DNA from: a bacterium
Lineage (GTDB): Bacteria > Patescibacteriota > Minisyncoccia > UBA6257 > GWB1-50-10
DNA: 13,615 nucleotides
Assembly: GCA_021814835.1 (NCBI GenBank)
Contig: JAKAHO010000018.1
Span: 1-13,615, forward strand
Direction of reading: 5' to 3'
Position numbers and translations under genes: made by a program. Below the pieces are notes generated by a model. The model saw only the letters and a program-made list of their open reading frames with translations. It did not search any database and had not been told where the DNA came from. This document shows, piece after piece, positions 4,719 through 9,988 of the stretch (its first letter is position 1; the number at the start of each line of letters is the position of its first letter).

Positions 4719-5507
4719 ATGAACAACAAATTATTTTCGGTAATGCTTGCGGCGAGCCTCGTGCTCCCGTTTGCGGCAGGCGCACAGATGACCGCGCAGC
4801 CCGTCGGGGGCAACGGCGTCCGCGCAGTACGTCAGAATCTCGGAGAGGAAGCGCAGAGACTTCGCGAATCAACTCGGGCGGCTTTGCAGGTGAAGCGTGA
4901 AGATTTTCAGAGGGAGGCCGAGCTTACTCGGGAGCAGTTTCAGAAAGATGTAGAATCGGCGCGCGAGTCGGCGAAGAGGGAGCTCGAACAGAAGCGCGAG
5001 GCGGCAAAGAAAGAGATTGAGGACATTAAGGATCAGCGCAAAAAAGATGCCATAAAGCGCATCGGCCTTAACTTTATGGAAATCAATACGCGAATGGTGG
5101 AGCGTTACACAGCAAACCTCAATCAGCTCGATAGGGTTCTTATGAACATCATTACACGAACGGACGGCGCACAGTCCCGCGGACTTGTGGTCAGTACGGT
5201 ACGCACTGCGATTGCGGCCGCGTCAACGAGTATCGCATCGGCGCGTGCGGCGGTAGTTGCGCAATCGGGAAAAACATATGCGGCGGCTATTACTTCGTCC
5301 ACAACCGCAAGAGCGGATCTCGGGGCAATTCGCGATTCGTTAAAAAATGACCTTAAAGCGACTGAGGCGGCGGTAAAGAGCGCCCGCAATGCGGTACACG
5401 CTGCGGCGGTTACTCTTGCGCAGGTTCCAAGAATCGGCGAGACCGAGTCTCCGGCGACTTCTTCAGTACCCGTTCCGACGACAACAGCGACAAGCACAAC
5501 ACAATAA
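4719..5507 (+). CDS. Secreted coiled-coil protein of unknown function
   Basis: 262 aa. It has a typical signal peptide (residues 1 to about 22, cleavage likely after AAGA), then a long Glu/Lys/Arg-rich helix (about 37-110, with repeated EL-x-x-R-E-x-x-Q-K patterns) that should form a coiled coil. A second helical region rich in Ala/Ser/Thr (about 110-235) follows, and a Pro/Thr/Ser tail. I do not recognise a catalytic family. Such proteins could bridge the cell surface or the periplasm-like space. It is followed 30 nt later by a small membrane-anchored protein with its own -10 box. The pair may act together, but nothing in the sequence proves it. Confidence 0.75.
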   Translation: MNNKLFSVMLAASLVLPFAAGAQMTAQPVGGNGVRAVRQNLGEEAQRLRESTRAALQVKREDFQREAELTREQFQKDVESARESAKRELEQKREAAKKEIEDIKDQRKKDAIKRIGLNFMEINTRMVERYTANLNQLDRVLMNIITRTDGAQSRGLVVSTVRTAIAAASTSIASARAAVVAQSGKTYAAAITSSTTARADLGAIRDSLKNDLKATEAAVKSARNAVHAAAVTLAQVPRIGETESPATSSVPVPTTTATSTTQ

Positions 5508-5525
5508 AGGCCGCGAAGACAAAAA

Positions 5526-5531
5526 TATAAT
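5526..5531 (+). promoter_or_regulatory. -10 box TATAAT of a leaderless gene
   Basis: A perfect hexamer, 6 nt before ATG 5538, with no Shine-Dalgarno sequence in the short gap. Confidence 0.6.
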
Positions 5532-5537
5532 CACATT

Positions 5538-5756
5538 ATGGAACCAAAAAACGGAAGAAAGACAAAGTTGATTGTACTCGCGCTCATTGTTGTGGCGGCC
5601 GTCGCTGCATATATGTGGTGGCAGGGGCAGCAGTCTGTGCCCGCAAGTACGACAAGCGAATCGCTTTCGGGAATGCAGAGTGCAGCAACGAGCGTTGATA
5701 CGGGAAATCTTGATCAGGAGTTTGACAGTATCAACAAGGATTTGAACACGCTGTAA
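5538..5756 (+). CDS. Small single-span membrane protein
   Basis: 72 aa: a basic N terminus (MEPKNGRKTK), one membrane helix (about 11-28, ending MWW), a Ser/Thr-rich linker and an acidic end (LDQEFDSINKDLNTL). The topology is probably N-in with the tail outside. No known family. It is transcribed from its own leaderless promoter after the coiled-coil gene and is followed by a strong GC-rich hairpin. Confidence 0.7.
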   Translation: MEPKNGRKTKLIVLALIVVAAVAAYMWWQGQQSVPASTTSESLSGMQSAATSVDTGNLDQEFDSINKDLNTL

Positions 5757-5778
5757 TTGCGCGTGTGATATGCACACC

Positions 5779-5810
5779 CCGCCCCTCATGTACGAGGGGC
5801 GGCGTTGTTT
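5779..5810 (+). terminator. Probable terminator
   Basis: A 9-bp stem CCGCCCCTC/GAGGGGCGG (5779-5787/5794-5802) is followed by CGTTGTTT. The hairpin is strong but the T-tract is weak. Confidence 0.6.
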
Positions 5811-5815
5811 ATAAT
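5810..5815 (+). promoter_or_regulatory. -10 box TATAAT of the adenosyltransferase-like gene
   Basis: A perfect hexamer directly after the preceding hairpin, 9 nt before ATG 5825. This gives a transcript with few or no leader bases. Confidence 0.55.
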
Positions 5816-5824
5816 GAGTGAGGA

Positions 5825-6394
5825 ATGAACACAAAATTTTTCACCGGAGCCGGCGATGCGGGCGAAAGCCGGTTCGGACAAAAACGGATGGCTAAAGATG
5901 ATGAACTTTTTGATGCCTTGGGAGCGCTTGATGCAGTGAATGCGCTCACGGGGTGGTGTCTTGTTGAGGCGCGCCGTGCGAAAGAAGCGACGCCGAGAAT
6001 TGCGGAGATTGTCACGTATGTGCGCGAGTTGCAGGAGATGATATTCGTGGCGCAGGCGGAGGTGGCTTCGGTCGGGCTTGATATGGGCAGTTCACAGAAA
6101 ATAACGACCGAAAAAATAGAGCGGCTCGAAGAAATAATTAAAAATGCGGACAGCGAAGTGCACGCTATCGATAAATTCGTGGTGCCCGGCGAGAGCGAGC
6201 TTGAAGCGCGTCTCGACATTACGCGTGTGCGCGTGCGCGATGCGGAACGGGCGCTCGTCTGTTTTAGCCGTATCCGCGCGCTTCCTGCGGACCTGCTCCG
6301 ATTTGTAAATCGGCTCTCAAGCGTGTATTTTGCTCTTGCACGATTCTCGAACGCGCTTATCGGCGCAAAGGAGAAAAACCCTTCTTATAAGTAG
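5825..6394 (+). CDS. PduO-type ATP:cob(I)alamin adenosyltransferase-like protein
   Basis: 189 aa, matching the family's trimeric helical-bundle subunit. Visible motifs in order: FTGAGDAGESRFGQKRMAKDD (compare the family ATP loop TKTGDKGET...KRVSKDD), ALGALDAVNALTG, the helix ELQEMIFVAQAEVAS, FVVPGESELEARLDITRV, and RVRVRDAER (compare ARTVCRRAER, which holds the Arg and Glu of the active site). The C terminus has the family's FVNRLSSVYFALAR. The enzyme adds the adenosyl group to cobalamin, needed by class II ribonucleotide reductase and mutases. In the ATP loop the family Lys is Ala, so activity is not certain. The cysteine desulfurase gene follows with a 20-41 nt gap and no terminator, so they are probably co-transcribed. 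Confidence 0.75.
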   Translation: MNTKFFTGAGDAGESRFGQKRMAKDDELFDALGALDAVNALTGWCLVEARRAKEATPRIAEIVTYVRELQEMIFVAQAEVASVGLDMGSSQKITTEKIERLEEIIKNADSEVHAIDKFVVPGESELEARLDITRVRVRDAERALVCFSRIRALPADLLRFVNRLSSVYFALARFSNALIGAKEKNPSYK

Positions 6395-6435
6395 CGATAC
6401 GGGTTTTCCGAACGGTGCATTCGATTTCTTACTCT

Positions 6436-7617
6436 ATGAAGCGAATTTATCTTGATACTGCGGCATCAACACCGGTCCGCGCGGAAGTTATCCGCGCGAT
6501 GATGCCTTTTTTTGCGCAACGGTTTGGCAATGCGAGCTCGCTTCATTCATATGGGCAGGAGGGAATCGCCGCGCTTGATGCGGCGCGTACAGAAATCGCA
6601 CAGCTTACCCATACTTCATTCAGGGACTGCATTTTTACCGGTTCCGCAACGGAGGCGAACAATCTTGCCTTGCGCGGTACGGTGAAACGTTTTAAGGAAA
6701 CCCACAAAGGCGTACGCCCGCGTATTATTGTTTCATCCATTGAACACGAATCGGTGCTCGAGACTGCAAAAGATTTAGAACGCGATGGCATAGAGGTTGT
6801 TATATTGCCCGTTGATGCGCGCGGGATTGTTGATATGGTGCGTCTCACGCAGTCGCTCAATGAGCGCACGGTGCTTGTATCCGTAATGTACGTGAATAAT
6901 GAAATCGGGACTGTGGAACCCATTCCGGAAATTGCATCAGTGCTTCATGAGTGGCGCATAGCCCACGAGGATTCATTCTACCCGTTATTGCATACGGACG
7001 CGGTTCAGGCATTTAATTATTATCCGTGCGCTATGCCCGCATTGGGCGTTGATTTACTCACGCTTTCGGGCCACAAAATTGGCGGACCAAAAGGAGTCGG
7101 CTGCCTTTGCGTGCGTGATCGCGAGGCGCGGAATATTTTGGCGGGAATCACGACGGGAGGCGGGCAGGAGTTCGGGATGCGGTCGGGAACCGAAAATGTT
7201 GCCGCGATTGCGGGGTTTGCGGCGGCTGCGCGCGCGGCAGCGAAAGAGCGCGCAAAGGAATCTGCACGGCTTCGCGCGTTGAAGCTTTATTTTTGGAAAG
7301 AAGTAAAAAAAATCCGCCCCGATGCACGCCTTCACGGAATGGAGGAGGGGCGCTTCAATGATGCGTCGCCGCATATTGTGAATGCCGCATTCCCCAATAT
7401 TCCTGTGGATGATATTCTTGTGCGTTTTGACCGCGCGGGTATCGCGGTTTCGTCCGGCTCCGCGTGCGCTGCAAGAAGCGCGCAACATTCGCACGTGCTT
7501 ACCGCGTTATTTGAGGGCGCGGCGCGCGGAATACGCTTCAGCTTCGGGCGGACCACCACACGCGCAGAACTTGCTGAGGCTTTGCGGCGTATTCGTCTCG
7601 CATTTTCACGCGTGTAG
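6436..7617 (+). CDS. iscS: Cysteine desulfurase (NifS/IscS family)
   Basis: 393 aa from ATG 6436. Motifs: N-terminal IYLDTAAS, SATEANNLAL (70-79), PLP-stacking His104 in SSIEHES, VNNEIG (153-158), HTDAVQ (186-191), PLP lysine Lys214 in SGHKIGGPKG, GGGQEFGMRSGTEN (241-254), and the catalytic cysteine Cys344 in SSGSACAAR. It takes sulfur from cysteine for Fe-S clusters and tRNA thiolation. The GGGQE-R-G position is Phe here. No scaffold gene (iscU) is adjacent, so a role in tRNA thiolation is as likely as one in cluster assembly. A GTG at 6415 would add seven residues, but the family begins at the IYLD strand, so the ATG is preferred. The iscS name is by family, not by proven subgroup. Confidence 0.92.
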   Translation: MKRIYLDTAASTPVRAEVIRAMMPFFAQRFGNASSLHSYGQEGIAALDAARTEIAQLTHTSFRDCIFTGSATEANNLALRGTVKRFKETHKGVRPRIIVSSIEHESVLETAKDLERDGIEVVILPVDARGIVDMVRLTQSLNERTVLVSVMYVNNEIGTVEPIPEIASVLHEWRIAHEDSFYPLLHTDAVQAFNYYPCAMPALGVDLLTLSGHKIGGPKGVGCLCVRDREARNILAGITTGGGQEFGMRSGTENVAAIAGFAAAARAAAKERAKESARLRALKLYFWKEVKKIRPDARLHGMEEGRFNDASPHIVNAAFPNIPVDDILVRFDRAGIAVSSGSACAARSAQHSHVLTALFEGAARGIRFSFGRTTTRAELAEALRRIRLAFSRV

Positions 7618-7668
7618 TTGCGGGCGCGCGACCGAGCGAGAGCAAGGAAGTACCAAAGCCAGAGGGCG

Positions 7669-7677
7669 TGGTATAAT
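7669..7677 (+). promoter_or_regulatory. Extended -10 (TGGTATAAT) of the SIMPL gene
   Basis: A perfect extended -10. The expected start point is near 7684-7686, which falls after the first ATG (7680) and at the second (7686), so it also decides the start codon. Confidence 0.65.
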
Positions 7678-7685
7678 AGATGAAT

Positions 7686-8459
7686 ATGATGAATGAGAAA
7701 ATAAACAAGTATGTGTGGATTTCGTTTGCAGTGGCGGCATTATTGCTTGCCTATGCGGGCTTAAACTATGCTGACGCGTATTCGAAGTCGATTCAGCCGA
7801 GCTCATTCCGCAGTTTTTCCGTGAACGCGGACGGCAAGGCGGTGGCAGTGCCGGATGTGGCGCAGTTTTCGTTCAGCGTGTTCACGCAGGGCGGAAAGAC
7901 CATCGCGACTATTGTGAAGGATAATACCGACAAGATGAATCAGGCGATTGCGTATGTGAAGCAGAGCGGTGTGGACGATAAGGATGTAAAGACCGAGCAG
8001 TATTCGCTTACGCCGCGCTACCAGTACTCAACCTGTCCGCGCGACGGCGGCGTGTGTCCTCCCGCGACTATTGTGGGATATGAGGTGCGCCAGACGGTGC
8101 AGGTAAAGGTGCGCAATTTTGAAAAAGTAGGCGACATACTCGCAGGAGTCGTGCAGAACGGCGCGAACGAAGTTTCGGGCTTGCAGTTTACGCTTGATGA
8201 CCCCACCTCTGTTCAGGATGAGGCGCGCACTGAGGCAATTGCAAAGGCAAAAGTGAAAGCGCTTGCGGTTGCAAAGGCGGGCGGATTTACCCTTGGAAGG
8301 CTTTTGAGTATTAGCGAGGGTTATGCGCCGCGCCCGTACTATGCCGACACGATGATGAAGTCTGTCGGATTTGGAGGGGCTGAGGCAGCGGCGCCCACGA
8401 TTGCGCCAGGGTCCCAGGAAACTTCGGTAAGCGTGACGCTCCAGTACGAAATCAAATAA
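7686..8459 (+). CDS. SIMPL-domain (DUF541, YggE-like) anchored protein
   Basis: 257 aa from ATG 7686; an ATG at 7680 would give 259 aa, but the promoter position favours the later codon. One N-terminal membrane helix (about 10-28) is followed by a SIMPL domain: RSFSVNADGKAVAVPDVAQFSFSV, a region with two cysteines (STCPRDGGVCPP), VGYEVRQTVQVKVRN, EARTEAIAKAKVKALAVAKAGG, and a final beta strand ending LQYEIK. These are hallmarks of the family, which forms oligomers at the cell envelope and is linked to stress tolerance without a settled biochemical role. The two Cys could form a disulfide outside the cell. It precedes the HtrA-like gene on the same strand, which has its own -10 box. Confidence 0.88.
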   Translation: MMNEKINKYVWISFAVAALLLAYAGLNYADAYSKSIQPSSFRSFSVNADGKAVAVPDVAQFSFSVFTQGGKTIATIVKDNTDKMNQAIAYVKQSGVDDKDVKTEQYSLTPRYQYSTCPRDGGVCPPATIVGYEVRQTVQVKVRNFEKVGDILAGVVQNGANEVSGLQFTLDDPTSVQDEARTEAIAKAKVKALAVAKAGGFTLGRLLSISEGYAPRPYYADTMMKSVGFGGAEAAAPTIAPGSQETSVSVTLQYEIK

Positions 8460-8523
8460 GAGCCTTATTCCGCATCTGTTTAGCGAAAGAAGGCGGGGGA
8501 CTCAAGCGTATTATTGGTAATTA

Positions 8524-8529
8524 GATAAT
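8524..8529 (+). promoter_or_regulatory. -10-like box GATAAT of htrA
   Basis: GATAAT ends 6 nt before ATG 8536, again leaderless geometry. The 76-bp gap to the previous gene has no clear terminator. Confidence 0.5.
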
Positions 8530-8535
8530 GCACGT

Positions 8536-9786
8536 ATGACTAAAAGAGAAAAAGTACTTATCCTTTCAGCGATACTAGTTCTTGCGGTTTCTGCGGTCAG
8601 TGTGAAGGCTGTCCGCGCGGGCGCATTCGATTCGATTACGCAGTTTTTCCAGGACGCGTTTATCCCCATTACGCCGCCGGGGACATTGAAGGAGGCGCCC
8701 AAGGAAGCACTGTATAAGCCCGCGCTCGATTATGAGCAGGCGGTTATTGCTGCAGTTGATAAGGCCCAGCAATCCGTGGTATCCATTGTGATTTCGAAAG
8801 ATGTTCCGCTTCTTGAGAATTGCGCAGTCGACCCGTTTGCGAATCTTCCGCCCGAATTTAAGGGAATGTTCGGCGACGGCCTCCAGTTTACCCAGCAGTG
8901 CGATAACGGCGCGACGCAAAAACAGGACGTCGGCGGCGGCAGCGGATTTGTCGTGTCGGCGGACGGTCTTATTTTCACCAACAAGCATGTAGTCGCCGAC
9001 ACCAAAGCGGAATACACGGTATTTACGAATGACGGCAAGAAGTACACGGCAAAAGTGCTTGCGCGCGACCCAGTAAATGACGTGGCAATATTAAAAATCA
9101 ATGCGGTGGGGCTCGTGCCCGCAACCCTTGGCGACTCTTCAACGGTAAAGCTCGGACAGACGGCGATTGCGATAGGCAATGCGCTCGGCGAGTACCGTAA
9201 TACAGTGTCGGTGGGTGTTATTTCTGGTCTTGCGCGCAAGGTAACCGCCGCGGGGAGTTTAATGGGCCCCGAAACCATTCAGGGCGTTATGCAAACGGAT
9301 GCCGCGATTAATCCCGGCAATTCCGGCGGTCCGCTACTTAATTTGAGGGGAGAGGTTATCGGCGTAAATACCGCCATTGCATCAGGTGCGCAAAATATTG
9401 GTTTTGCGATTCCTATTAACCAAGCGAAACGCGCCATTGAGTCGGTGAAAAAGACGGGAAGTATTCAGACGCCGTATCTTGGCGTGCGGTACGTGCTTGT
9501 GAACGAAACGATTGCGAAAAGCCAGAAACTTCCGGTGACGGCCGGCGCCCTTGTGCGCGGCACCACGGACGGTCCCGCGGTTATTCCCGATTCACCTGCG
9601 GCAAAAGCGGGCATTGTGGCGGAAGACATTATTACCGCAGTGAACGGCGAGAAAATTACAGGCGACGTCACGCTTTCCCAGCTCATTCAGGAATATACAA
9701 TTGACGAAACAATAACGCTCACCGTGCAGAGGGGGGACAAGGTGCTGAAGCTTCCCGCGACGCTTGCAGTGCGTCCTGAGCAGTAA
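8536..9786 (+). CDS. htrA: HtrA/DegP-type serine protease with PDZ domain
   Basis: 416 aa. An N-terminal signal-anchor (about 7-24) is followed by a linker and a trypsin-like domain with the complete triad: His151 in FTNKHVV, Asp182 in DPVNDVAIL, Ser263 in NPGNSGGPL. One PDZ domain follows (about 314-405, with YLGVRY and the SPAAKAGI...DIITAVNG block). The enzyme degrades or refolds damaged exported proteins. An insertion between strand one and the His loop carries Cys96 and Cys122, which could be a disulfide. It ends 202 bp before the heat-shock gene clpB, and the inverted repeat of that gap begins 8 nt after its stop. Confidence 0.95.
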   Translation: MTKREKVLILSAILVLAVSAVSVKAVRAGAFDSITQFFQDAFIPITPPGTLKEAPKEALYKPALDYEQAVIAAVDKAQQSVVSIVISKDVPLLENCAVDPFANLPPEFKGMFGDGLQFTQQCDNGATQKQDVGGGSGFVVSADGLIFTNKHVVADTKAEYTVFTNDGKKYTAKVLARDPVNDVAILKINAVGLVPATLGDSSTVKLGQTAIAIGNALGEYRNTVSVGVISGLARKVTAAGSLMGPETIQGVMQTDAAINPGNSGGPLLNLRGEVIGVNTAIASGAQNIGFAIPINQAKRAIESVKKTGSIQTPYLGVRYVLVNETIAKSQKLPVTAGALVRGTTDGPAVIPDSPAAKAGIVAEDIITAVNGEKITGDVTLSQLIQEYTIDETITLTVQRGDKVLKLPATLAVRPEQ

Positions 9787-9793
9787 CATGCTC

Positions 9794-9827
9794 AAAATTT
9801 TCAATTTATAATTTTCAATTTTCAAAC
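9794..9827 (+). repeat. Left arm of an inverted repeat flanking the clpB control region
   Basis: 34 nt rich in TTTTCAA units. It matches the reverse complement of 9941-9974 at 29 of 34 positions, with the inner 18 nt identical. It starts 8 nt after the htrA stop codon. Confidence 0.8.
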
Positions 9828-9863
9828 GAGGAAATTGGAAAGCGCCTATTTCACGTCATTGAA

Positions 9864-9890
9864 TTAGCACTCGGTGTTCGAGTTTGCTAA
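9864..9890 (+). promoter_or_regulatory. CIRCE element (HrcA operator)
   Basis: TTAGCACTC, 9-nt spacer, GTTTGCTAA. The left half is a perfect match to the CIRCE consensus, the spacing is exact, and the right half (consensus GAGTGCTAA) differs at two bases. It overlaps the -35 region of the clpB promoter, so HrcA bound here would block transcription until heat stress. Confidence 0.88.
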
Positions 9891-9911
9891 TCAATAAATG
9901 TTTGGTATACT
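9884..9911 (+). promoter_or_regulatory. clpB promoter
   Basis: Extended -10 TGGTATACT (9903-9911), with a -35-like TTGCTA (9884-9889) 16 bp upstream inside the right CIRCE arm. The start is expected near 9918, giving a leader of about 70 nt, unlike the leaderless genes nearby. Confidence 0.65.
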
Positions 9912-9940
9912 GACATTGACTCAATTTTCGATGTGTAAAT

Positions 9941-9974
9941 GTTTGAAAATTGAAAATTTGTCATTGAAAATTTC
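9941..9974 (-). repeat. Right arm of the inverted repeat flanking the clpB control region
   Basis: This is the partner of 9794-9827. It lies wholly in the expected clpB leader, ending 14 nt before the ATG. In a read-through htrA-clpB transcript the two arms could pair; in the clpB transcript only this arm is present. Confidence 0.8.
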
Positions 9975-9988
9975 TTTTTTACATTACT

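Noticed and set aside
5123..5497. Long antisense frame in the coiled-coil gene (and similar shadows in clpB and htrA)
   Set aside because: It is a mirror of a codon-biased real gene, with no start signals or family motifs.
6415..6435. GTG start adding seven residues to the cysteine desulfurase
   Set aside because: The family begins right at the IYLD strand; ATG 6436 fits better.
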